From Rhodospirillaceae bacterium (GTDB taxonomy: Bacteria; Pseudomonadota; Alphaproteobacteria; UBA9219): DNA of 7,702 bases. Position 1 is the stretch's first letter. Every line of letters begins with the position of its first letter. Position numbers and translations under genes: made by a program. The notes under the pieces were generated by a model, which was not told where the DNA came from, searched no databases, and saw only the letters and a list, made by a program, of their open reading frames with translations. This document shows, in pieces, positions 1 through 5,505 of the stretch. The stretch covers positions 1 to 7,702 of the forward strand of contig DNGD01000201.1 in the NCBI GenBank assembly GCA_003486725.1, written 5' to 3'.

Positions 1-471
1 GCCGAAGAAAAAGTAAAAGCCGAAGCTGATGCAAAGGTAAAAGAAGAAGCCGAAGCAAAGACCCAAAAAGAAGTAAAGCCCGAAACCGCTCCTGCCGCAG
101 TCAAAGCACCTGTGGTGGATTCAAAGACTGCACCTGCTGCGGCTCCTAAAACGACGGAAAAGGCCCCCGTGAAGACCGAAGCGAAACCAGAGGCAAAACC
201 CGATGCCAAAGCGACGGTGAAAACGCCGGAGAAAACAACAGAAAAGAAGCCGGAGAACGGCGCTAAGACGGGGACAAAGACCGAAGCGGCCCCTGCGGGT
301 GTGAAGGCTCCAGTTGTCTCGCCAACCAAGGAAACAAAGACGGCACCAGCGACCACGACGCCAGCGACTGCACCAAAGGCGGCACCGGCGGCTGCGTCAA
401 CGCCAGCCGCACCAGCCCCTGTTCAAAAAGAAGAGAAGAAGGGGCTGTTTAACGGCATCTTCGGGAATTAA
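1..471 (+). CDS. C-terminal part of a Lys/Ala/Pro/Glu-rich low-complexity protein
   Basis: The frame is open from the first base to a TAA at 469-471, so this is the last 156 residues of a longer protein whose start lies outside the window. The visible part is almost entirely Ala, Lys, Pro, Glu and Thr, with no predicted globular segment. It begins with charged AEEKVKAEADAK-like sequence, which could be helical, and moves into KPEAKPDAK and APAAAP runs. The last residues change character to a small hydrophobic cap, GLFNGIFGN. The nine-residue stretch PAAVKAPVV (residues 31-39) recurs as PAGVKAPVV (98-106). An internal GTG at 112 is available as a start, but the open frame upstream has the same composition, so it is not needed. 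The family is not recognised. A disordered tail on an envelope or nucleic-acid-binding protein would fit, but no function is claimed. Confidence 0.65.
   Translation, partial: AEEKVKAEADAKVKEEAEAKTQKEVKPETAPAAVKAPVVDSKTAPAAAPKTTEKAPVKTEAKPEAKPDAKATVKTPEKTTEKKPENGAKTGTKTEAAPAGVKAPVVSPTKETKTAPATTTPATAPKAAPAAASTPAAPAPVQKEEKKGLFNGIFGN
91..318 (+). repeat. Degenerate nine-residue peptide repeat, copies at 91-117 and 292-318
   Basis: The two 27-base copies encode PAAVKAPVV and PAGVKAPVV, 8 of 9 residues identical. Of the eight shared codons, seven differ at the third base (for example AAA/AAG, GCA/GCT, CCT/CCA). The protein sequence therefore matches although the DNA does not, which argues against a recent tandem duplication. 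Confidence 0.5.
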
Positions 472-1724
472 TGCAACCGGTCCTTTATGGCGGCATAGGA
501 TTCTATGCCGTCAATTGGACCCAGAGCGGTCAGGATCGGTGCGCGTGACAGGATCTTGGCGGCGATGGCCTGAGTTTCCGCTTCCGTCACCTTCATGATA
601 TCGCCCAGTGTATCCTGCATCGGAATGGCCTTGTTATAGGTCAGTACCTGGTGTCCCAAAATCTCGGCGCGGCGCATCACGCTTTCCTGACCCATCAGCA
701 AATCGGCGCGGGCTTGCGCCTTCGCGCGGTTCAGCTCGCTGGTTGTCACGCGGGTGGTGACGTCCTTCAGCTCTTTGCACACGACGGGGATCAGTTCCTT
801 GACACGCTGGGGATCGGTTCCGGCATAAAGGCAGAACAGGCCGGTATCCTGAAACGGCGCGTGATAGGTCGAAATATTGTAAACCAGACCGCGCTTTTCG
901 CGCACCTTCTGGAACAGACGCGAGGAAGAACTGCCGCCCAGAAGCGTGCCCAGCAGACCTGCCGCCGGAGCCGTCTTGGCGTGCAGGCTTGGCGCGGCGA
1001 AGGCCATCATCAGGTGGAGCTGTTCCGTCTCCTTGGTCAGCCTCTTTTGGCCGCCCTTGATCTTGGCGGGCTCGATCTTGGCCGGAGCGCCTGAAGGGAG
1101 GCGGTTGAAATAGCGGCGCGCCAGTGCGACCAGCTCGTCATGGGCAATCTTGCCCGTCCCGACGATAACAATATTGCCCGCATGGTAGTATTTATTGACG
1201 TAATCAACGACCTTTTCGCGGGGCAGGCGCTCAATCACATCCTCGGTGCCAAGGATGGAGCGGCCAAGCTTCTGGCGCGGAAAGGCGGTTTCATGCATCA
1301 GATCATAGATATGGTCTTCGGGCGTGTCGCGGTCGCGGCCAATTTCCTGAATGATGACTTGACGTTCGCGGTCCAGCTCCTTGGCATCAAAGACCGAGCG
1401 CAGCAGCATATCGGCGATAATATCCGCCGCGCGGTCGGCGTCTTCGGGCAGTACGCGGGCGTAATAGGCGGTTTCCTCGCGGGTCGTATACGCGTTCATC
1501 GCCCCGCCATTCTTCTCGATGGTCTTGGACAGCGCATAGGCCGAGCGGCGTTTGGTGCCCTTGAACATCATGTGCTCGGTCAAATGGGCGATGCCGTTGG
1601 CATTCCAAGGTTCGTGGCGGGTGCCTACGCCGACCCATGCACCGATGACCATGCTCTCGGCATCCTGCATAGTGTCCGTGGCAACGCGCAACCCATTGGG
1701 CAATGTAGTGATTTGTACCGTCAT
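468..1724 (-). CDS. M16 family zinc metallopeptidase (processing-peptidase-like)
   Basis: A 418-residue protein of the M16 (pitrilysin / mitochondrial processing peptidase beta-like) family, the usual length for single-chain bacterial members. The inverted zinc motif is HLTEH at residues 47-51, with the catalytic Glu50 and zinc ligands His47 and His51. The distal third ligand is expected at Glu127 (QEIGRDRD), 76 residues after the second His. The C-terminal half carries the family signature SSSSRLFQKVREKRGLVY (about 265-282), including the conserved Arg and Tyr that help bind substrate. No signal peptide is visible, so a cytoplasmic role in peptide degradation is likely; the substrate is unknown. 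The frame can be extended 11 codons to a TTG at 1757, but the ATG at 1724 puts the typical N-terminus (VQITTLPNGLRVAT) right at the start and follows a purine-rich GGGAAAGAAAAGA, so it is preferred. Its stop overlaps that of the convergent gene ending at 471. Confidence 0.93.
   Translation of the reverse strand: MTVQITTLPNGLRVATDTMQDAESMVIGAWVGVGTRHEPWNANGIAHLTEHMMFKGTKRRSAYALSKTIEKNGGAMNAYTTREETAYYARVLPEDADRAADIIADMLLRSVFDAKELDRERQVIIQEIGRDRDTPEDHIYDLMHETAFPRQKLGRSILGTEDVIERLPREKVVDYVNKYYHAGNIVIVGTGKIAHDELVALARRYFNRLPSGAPAKIEPAKIKGGQKRLTKETEQLHLMMAFAAPSLHAKTAPAAGLLGTLLGGSSSSRLFQKVREKRGLVYNISTYHAPFQDTGLFCLYAGTDPQRVKELIPVVCKELKDVTTRVTTSELNRAKAQARADLLMGQESVMRRAEILGHQVLTYNKAIPMQDTLGDIMKVTEAETQAIAAKILSRAPILTALGPIDGIESYAAIKDRLH
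488..513. other. Hairpin at the convergent gene junction (possible transcript 3'-end structure)
   Basis: CGGCATAG at 491-498 pairs perfectly with CTATGCCG at 503-510 around a GATT loop. Three further pairs (one G-U) extend the stem outwards to 488 and 513. It lies inside the last codons of the M16 gene and just after the stop of the + strand gene. No T-run follows on either strand, so it is not a classical intrinsic terminator. It could act as a 3'-end stabiliser, or be chance within coding sequence. Confidence 0.35.
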
Positions 1725-1758
1725 TCTTTTCTTTCCCGAAACATTCTCGATCTGCAAA

Positions 1759-1771
1759 ATACAGTCTGTAT
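1759..1771. promoter_or_regulatory. 13-bp palindrome in the M16 leader (operator-like)
   Basis: ATACAG-T-CTGTAT is a perfect six-base inverted repeat around one base. It lies 35-47 bp before the M16 ATG and just downstream of the TATAAA-like -10 at 1787-1782, where a repressor could block transcription. The one-base centre makes an RNA hairpin unlikely. No regulator family is recognised from this sequence. Confidence 0.3.
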
Positions 1772-1867
1772 GTGTAGTCTGTTTATAGGGGGACTATTGC
1801 CTGTTTTTGACCGCCGTGCAACAGTTTCGAATCGGGAAAAACAACAAAAATATTAATAATAACAAGG

Positions 1868-1882
1868 CATTGTTAAACAATG
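1868..1882. promoter_or_regulatory. 15-bp palindrome, operator-like or weak terminator of the mepK-like gene
   Basis: CATTGTT-A-AACAATG is a perfect seven-base inverted repeat around a single base, which is typical of a dimeric regulator site. An alternative reading is on the - strand: a CATTG/CAATG stem with a five-base loop followed by T-rich sequence down to about 1838, which would make a weak intrinsic terminator about 75 bp after the mepK-like stop. The two readings cannot be separated by eye. Confidence 0.35.
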
Positions 1883-1957
1883 ATCTAAACGAATCATAGG
1901 GTTATAGCGCGTTAACGACACGCCTATTAACCGTAACGTTTTTGTGGAAGTTCGGGC

Positions 1958-2518
1958 CTAACCCCAGCGGCGTACGGGGCCGACATCGACATGGACGAAG
2001 TCGGATCGGGGGTAATAGCCGACGCCGCCACGCCGCATAAACAGGGCGGTGGTCTGGATTTGACGCAGCGAAACACCCTCCATCCGGATGTCCGTGGCCA
2101 GCCCTCTGGTGTGATAGCTTTGCCGCGCAACACCATCGGATTGGCGAGCCAGCATCGCATTCGTCTTGGGGGAGCGGTAGCCGGAAATGATCTCGATCAT
2201 TGAATCGGTGCGGAGTTTGGACTGGAGACTGTACAGCATCTCGATCAAATTGGCCGAAATGGGGTGGACGTCGCCAGAGCGGTGATCGCGCAGGATATGG
2301 TGGATTTTCTGCATCGCTGCGCGGTCGAACGAGCCGTTTTTCCAGAAGGTCACGCGCAGCTTCTCATCGGTGTGAAGATTGCGGAAAGCCAGCTCCTTCA
2401 TCTTGGCAGACGAGGCGAGCGCCGCGAGCGCAGTCGATGGGGTCGCAACAACACAGGTTGAGGCTAAAAGGCCCATCTGTATGAAACGCCGACGTTGAGG
2501 ATTGAGAAGTTCAGTCAT
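1958..2518 (-). CDS. mepK: YcbK/MepK-type DUF882 murein endopeptidase, Tat-exported
   Basis: A 186-residue protein matching the DUF882 / M15-like family of E. coli YcbK (MepK), a periplasmic endopeptidase known to cut cross-links that end on meso-diaminopimelate, including 3-3 links. The N-terminus has a twin-arginine signal: RRRF at residues 9-12, a hydrophobic stretch, then an Ala-rich cleavage region near STALAALASSA (28-38). Family motifs follow in order: RNLHT (46-50), SGYRSP (112-117), SYHTRGLATD (134-143), VGYYPRSDFVHVDVGP (166-181). His136, Asp143 and His176 are the expected zinc ligands. The protein ends on RRWG, close to the family's C-terminus. The ATG at 2518 is chosen because it keeps the Tat motif, although no good Shine-Dalgarno is visible. 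It lies 130 bp downstream of ldtD on the same strand, and co-transcription is plausible. Product confidence is high; the exact bond cut is inferred from the family. Confidence 0.93.
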   Translation of the reverse strand: MTELLNPQRRRFIQMGLLASTCVVATPSTALAALASSAKMKELAFRNLHTDEKLRVTFWKNGSFDRAAMQKIHHILRDHRSGDVHPISANLIEMLYSLQSKLRTDSMIEIISGYRSPKTNAMLARQSDGVARQSYHTRGLATDIRMEGVSLRQIQTTALFMRRGGVGYYPRSDFVHVDVGPVRRWG

Positions 2519-2602
2519 GCAATGCGCACTTGTTGTCTACAAGATATTGTGCGGATGTCGTAATCCCAAATTGGTAAATATTCAAGTTTAAAGAGAATGC
2601 CC

Positions 2603-2611
2603 TGTGGATAA
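2603..2611 (-). promoter_or_regulatory. Perfect consensus DnaA box (TTATCCACA on the - strand)
   Basis: TGTGGATAA on the + strand is the exact complement of the consensus DnaA 9-mer. It sits in the 130-bp gap between the ldtD stop and the mepK-like start, about 85 bp upstream of the latter. No second box was found nearby, so it is not an origin. It may be a regulatory site or chance. Confidence 0.4.
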
Positions 2612-2648
2612 AGTTTGCAATCCATTGAAATATATATGGTTGATTCGG

Positions 2649-4295
2649 CTAGCTCTCTTCATTTTTTAGCGCGTCCAGCAAGAGACGATCATAGTTATAG
2701 CGGTCCGGTGCAAAGTGAATCGGGCTGTCGGGAGTCGGGAAGAACGCCGATTCATAGACGATATATAGCGGCAAGGGCGTGGCGACCTTCAACCAGTGGG
2801 TCTTCCTTTTATCAATTTCGCCTTGCGCTCTTTCCTCTGTCCATTCTCCTTCATTGTCGGCCAGAACGATCGCGGCGAAAGCCTCTGGGTCTTTCAGGCG
2901 GATACACCCAGAGCTGAGATGTCGGTCGACTTTGGCAAACAGCTCCTCATGCGGCGTTCCATGCATGTAGACCGCAAAGCGGTTATCAAAGTCGAACTTG
3001 ATGCGCCCCAGCGAGTTTAAATCACCCGGCGATTGGCGCAGGCGGAAATTGAATTCGCTTTTGTCGATTTCATTCCAGTCGATCATGCTGCCGTGCGGAT
3101 CGTCCGCGCTGCCGTTGATCACAAACCCCATTTTCTCAAGATAATGCGGATCCTTGCGCAGTTTGGGCAGGATATCCTCCCGCGCGATCTTGGCGGGAAC
3201 GTGCCACGAGGGGTTGAAGATAACACTGCGGATCTCGCTTTGGATAAAGGGAGTCTTGCGGTCGACGCGTCCCACGATAACGGGTTCGTGGTAAACGACT
3301 TGGCCGTTGTCGATAACCTTGACCGAGGTGCCGGCGATGTTGACGATCGCGTAGCGCGCCGGAAACACGCGTGGCATGTGGCGCTTGCGCTCCATATTTG
3401 CGGTGATCTGCCCGATCCGGCTATCCAGCGATTTATTCATCGCGGTAAGGGTTTTGGCGCCGATGTTCCCGTCAGCCTCAAGCATATTTCGTGCTTGATA
3501 GGTGATAATCACATCTTGAAAAGCGGCGGTAAGGAGCTGTGGGCTTTCACCGGTCCGCCTCGGTGGGAAGGTGTAACCTTCAGCTTCCAGACGCGCTTGA
3601 ATGACGGGCAGGCGGGGATCGCTGTCGCCCGCGCGGATGATCTCTCCGGCGGCAATAACAGGCCATGCGCCTTTGCCTTCAAGCTCGCGATAGGACTTCA
3701 ACGCCGTGGCGAGGAGCTTGTAATCCACGTCTTGCGGCGCTTGCGCGGCGAAATATTCGTTCAACAAATTATCGTTAATCGAGGCTGCAAGTTCACTCAC
3801 GATGTTGCGCGAGGGACGCTCGAACTCCCAGCCGGTGTAGATATAGGCAAGAGAAACATCCTCGCCATTGATCCGCCGCGCCCGTTTGATCAAGCTGTCC
3901 GTCATCAAAATCTCGAGCTTTTCTGCTGCGTCCGGCGCGTCCGGTTCTTCGATCAGGGAAGCCATCTGCGAAAAGGGGAGCTGCGTTTCATCCAGCCCGT
4001 GATAGGCGACGAAGTTCTTTAACGACTCAAGGAAGTCTGCGTTGGCTTTACGACTGTTTTCCGACTGAGTATCCCATGCTGGGGCGAATTTTCGCAATTG
4101 ATAGAGTTGAAACAGAGCCTCTTTGTCGATTTCATACGCGCCAAAGGGCGAGGGGGCTTGCGTGATCATCCGCACCAAGGGTGAATCGGGCAAGGGAGCC
4201 TGCATGCCGTTCGCATAGGCGGGCGTTATGGCCAAAAAGAGAGCCAGCCCCATCCATAGCAGCGAAAAACGAATAAGGGCGCGGACTGGATTCAT
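2649..4295 (-). CDS. ldtD: YcbB/LdtD-type L,D-transpeptidase (YkuD domain, peptidoglycan-binding domain)
   Basis: A periplasmic enzyme of the YcbB family that forms 3-3 cross-links between meso-diaminopimelate residues of peptidoglycan. From the preferred start it is 548 residues. It has a Sec signal peptide (MNPVRALIRF, hydrophobic core, AYA at 26-28, cleavage before NG), a YcbB-type scaffold region, and a peptidoglycan-binding_1 motif (DGNIGAKTLTAMN, about 275-287). The YkuD catalytic domain (about 315-500) contains NPSWHVP (361-367), the MHGT histidine (His445) and SSGCIRL (461-467) with catalytic Cys464. The frame extends upstream to ATGs at 4325 and 4343, but only the ATG at 4295 gives a clean signal peptide, and the upstream ones sit inside or beside the putative -10 box. 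No clear Shine-Dalgarno precedes 4295. It is followed by the mepK-like gene, as in E. coli, so the maker and the cutter of these links are paired. Divergent from the hfq operon. Confidence 0.94.
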   Translation of the reverse strand: MNPVRALIRFSLLWMGLALFLAITPAYANGMQAPLPDSPLVRMITQAPSPFGAYEIDKEALFQLYQLRKFAPAWDTQSENSRKANADFLESLKNFVAYHGLDETQLPFSQMASLIEEPDAPDAAEKLEILMTDSLIKRARRINGEDVSLAYIYTGWEFERPSRNIVSELAASINDNLLNEYFAAQAPQDVDYKLLATALKSYRELEGKGAWPVIAAGEIIRAGDSDPRLPVIQARLEAEGYTFPPRRTGESPQLLTAAFQDVIITYQARNMLEADGNIGAKTLTAMNKSLDSRIGQITANMERKRHMPRVFPARYAIVNIAGTSVKVIDNGQVVYHEPVIVGRVDRKTPFIQSEIRSVIFNPSWHVPAKIAREDILPKLRKDPHYLEKMGFVINGSADDPHGSMIDWNEIDKSEFNFRLRQSPGDLNSLGRIKFDFDNRFAVYMHGTPHEELFAKVDRHLSSGCIRLKDPEAFAAIVLADNEGEWTEERAQGEIDKRKTHWLKVATPLPLYIVYESAFFPTPDSPIHFAPDRYNYDRLLLDALKNEES

Positions 4296-4331
4296 GGATA
4301 TACTTTGTTGTAAGACTCGATACATTGGAAC

Positions 4332-4356
4332 ATTATAGTACATGTCAGACTATAAT
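4332..4356. promoter_or_regulatory. Inverted repeat with mirrored TATAAT boxes (divergent promoter or operator)
   Basis: ATTATAGT (4332-4339) and ACTATAAT (4349-4356) are perfect eight-base inverted arms around the nine-base spacer ACATGTCAG. Each arm contains a perfect TATAAT -10: 4337-4332 on the - strand facing ldtD, and 4351-4356 on the + strand facing the hfq operon. The best -35-like hexamers, CTGACA on the - strand (4363-4358) and TTGGAA on the + strand (4325-4330), both lie 20 bp away, longer than the usual 16-18. A shared, mutually exclusive divergent promoter or a regulator site is inferred. Confidence 0.5.
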
Positions 4357-4389
4357 TTGTCAGTAAAGAGTTAAGGGGTTTTTGGACGT

Positions 4390-4842
4390 ATGCCGCGCCA
4401 CCTTGAGAAAAAGGTTCTTCCCTATACACCAACGCAACTGTTCGACCTTGTTGCCGATGTTTCACGTTATCACGAGTTTCTTCCGTGGTGTCAGCAATCA
4501 CGCGTTTACGACCAGACGGAGGCGGGGCTGCGCGCCGATCTTCTGGTCGGCTACAGGTCCGTTTGCGACACTTTTTCCTCGGTGGTCAGGCTGGATCGCC
4601 CGCGATCGATCGATGTGAATTATGTCGAAGGCCCGTTGGCGCACCTTAGCAACCGGTGGCAATTCGACCCTGCGCCGAACGGACAGTGCGAGGTGACATT
4701 CTTTGTCGATTTCCGCTTTCGCTCGATGTTGCTGGGGGTGATGATGGATGCGTTCTTTGATCGCGCGTTTTTAAAAATGGTGGAGGCCTTTGAAGCGCGC
4801 GCCGCAGCTCTTCATGGACCTGCTTACGCAAAGGCGGGGTGA
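4390..4842 (+). CDS. RatA/Coq10-family START-domain protein (ubiquinone-binding or RatA-like)
   Basis: A 150-residue protein covering the whole RatA/Coq10 (START-like, SRPBCC fold) family length. Hallmarks are VADVSRYHEFLPWC (21-34), GPLAHLSNRWQF (81-92), the VTFFVDFRFRS strand (102-112) and the closing helix FFDRAFLKMVEAFEARA (122-138). Eukaryotic Coq10 binds ubiquinone and supports respiration. E. coli RatA was named as a ribosome-association toxin, but in alphaproteobacteria a quinone or lipid-chaperone role is the more natural reading. The usual RatB partner is not adjacent, so a toxin-antitoxin call is not supported. The ATG at 4390 is preceded by AAGGGG (4373-4378) at a rather long spacing of 11 bases. 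It is the first gene of a + strand operon and its TGA shares one base with the ATG of the next gene. Confidence 0.9.
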   Translation: MPRHLEKKVLPYTPTQLFDLVADVSRYHEFLPWCQQSRVYDQTEAGLRADLLVGYRSVCDTFSSVVRLDRPRSIDVNYVEGPLAHLSNRWQFDPAPNGQCEVTFFVDFRFRSMLLGVMMDAFFDRAFLKMVEAFEARAAALHGPAYAKAG

Positions 4843-5498
4843 TGAAAAGCATTCCTGCCCCGCAAGCCGTGATCTTTGATTGGGATAACACGCTAATCGA
4901 CAATTGGGGCGCGATTACGGATGCGTTGAACAAAGTTCGCGCGATGAACGGCCTTGAAACCTGGACGGTACCCGAGGCGCGCGTGAAGTCCGCCCGTCCT
5001 TTGCGCGTTAGTTTCCCCGAATGGTTCGGGGACAAGTGGGAGGCGATGCGCGATATTTTTTATGACCGTTTTTACGCGGTTCACATTGAACAACTTGTGG
5101 TTATGAAGGGGGCTCCCGAGTTGCTTGAGTGCCTTCACAACGCTAGCATCCCGATGTTTATCGTCAGCACGAAGAAGAATGAGATCCTGAACAAGGAAGT
5201 CGATCATCTGGGCTGGAGGCCGTTTTTCAAGGCGATTATCGGTTCCATGGACTGCGAACGCGACAAACCGGACCGCATGCCTGTCGATGTTGCTCTCTCT
5301 TCGGTGGGGATGAAAGCCGACGATCCCGCCGTCTGGTTTGTGGGCGATACGCATGCCGATGTGGAGTGTTCTTTGCGTAGCGGATGCACCCCTGTCTTGG
5401 TGGGGGATATAGCCTCGGCGCGGGGTCTTGGTATCCGGTTGCATTTTTTTGATTGCAACACTTTGAAAAATTGGATTAATAATTATACCTACACTTAG
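4842..5498 (+). CDS. HAD-superfamily phosphatase, phosphoglycolate phosphatase-like
   Basis: A 218-residue haloacid dehalogenase-type hydrolase. Motif I is FDWDNT (12-17) with nucleophile Asp13 and acid/base Asp15; Asn replaces the common Gly of DxDGT. Motif II is IVSTKK (107-112), with Ser109 or Thr110 as the phosphate-binding residue. Motif III is probably Lys142 in DKPDR, and motif IV is [11 protein letters not shown] (165-175) with Asp169 and Asp173. The segment between motifs I and II is helical (about 18-90), as in the C1 cap of phosphoglycolate phosphatases. All catalytic residues are present, so it should be an active small-molecule phosphatase; the substrate cannot be told. The ATG at 4842 overlaps the preceding TGA (TGATG) and has AAAGG seven bases upstream; a GTG at 4839 is an alternative. 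The last 30 codons are AT-rich and lead directly into hfq. Confidence 0.9.
   Translation: MKSIPAPQAVIFDWDNTLIDNWGAITDALNKVRAMNGLETWTVPEARVKSARPLRVSFPEWFGDKWEAMRDIFYDRFYAVHIEQLVVMKGAPELLECLHNASIPMFIVSTKKNEILNKEVDHLGWRPFFKAIIGSMDCERDKPDRMPVDVALSSVGMKADDPAVWFVGDTHADVECSLRSGCTPVLVGDIASARGLGIRLHFFDCNTLKNWINNYTYT
5438..5459. other. Inverted repeat with T7 tract inside the 3' end of the HAD gene
   Basis: GTTGCA (5438-5443) and TGCAAC (5454-5459) are perfect six-base arms around a ten-base loop that begins with seven T (5444-5450). It is followed by AT-rich sequence containing TTGAAA (5463-5468) and TATACC (5484-5489), which are 15 bp apart. It might be an internal regulatory or promoter region for hfq, but the hexamers are weak and the whole stretch is coding. 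Confidence 0.2.
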
Positions 5499-5500
5499 GA
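5496..5500 (+). promoter_or_regulatory. Shine-Dalgarno for hfq overlapping the HAD stop codon
   Basis: TAGGA lies five bases before the ATG at 5506 and includes the TAG stop of the HAD gene. This supports the 5506 start over the in-frame ATG at 5524 and suggests translational coupling. Confidence 0.5.
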
Positions 5501-5505
5501 CAAAA

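Larger units (their letters stand above)
1725..1957. promoter_or_regulatory. AT-rich intergenic region upstream of the M16 peptidase gene
   Basis: This 233-bp non-coding gap lies between the M16 start and the mepK-like stop, both on the - strand. It should hold the M16 promoter and the mepK transcript end. A TATAAA-like -10 lies on the - strand at 1787-1782, about 60 bp before the M16 ATG, but no convincing -35 is seen 16-18 bp upstream. Two perfect short palindromes (listed separately) lie in the gap. No credible short coding sequence was found in it. Confidence 0.45.

Noticed and set aside
1140..1856. A 238-codon open frame on the + strand opposite the M16 gene
   Set aside because: Antisense shadow of a well-supported peptidase gene; no family motifs and no convincing ribosome binding site.
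1829..1895. GANTC sites as a CcrM methylation control signal
   Set aside because: GAATC occurs at 1829 and 1891, with single GANTC sites in other gaps. This is near chance expectation for a five-base site, so no enrichment can be claimed.
1910..1930. CtrA-like TTAA-N7-TTAA site
   Set aside because: The two TTAA elements at 1912 and 1927 are separated by 11 bases, not 7, so the consensus is not met.
2519..2648. Possible replication origin because of the DnaA box and AT-rich sequence
   Set aside because: Only one box is present, there is no cluster of sites or AT-rich repeat array, and no origin-linked genes are seen.
2615..2917. A 100-codon + strand frame starting in the mepK-ldtD gap
   Set aside because: It mostly overlaps the end of ldtD on the opposite strand, has no family features, and the gap itself is too AT-rich to look coding.
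3033..4022. A 329-codon open frame on the + strand opposite ldtD
   Set aside because: It lies wholly antisense to a gene with clear signal peptide, YkuD and catalytic motifs. Its translation has no recognisable motifs and looks like the mirror of codon bias.
4390..4842. Toxin of a RatA/RatB toxin-antitoxin module
   Set aside because: No RatB-like partner is adjacent on either side. The protein fits the broader Coq10/START family, and the neighbours are housekeeping genes.
4893..5444. A 183-codon open frame on the - strand opposite the HAD gene
   Set aside because: The + strand HAD gene has all four catalytic motifs; the antisense translation is His/Arg-rich without motifs.
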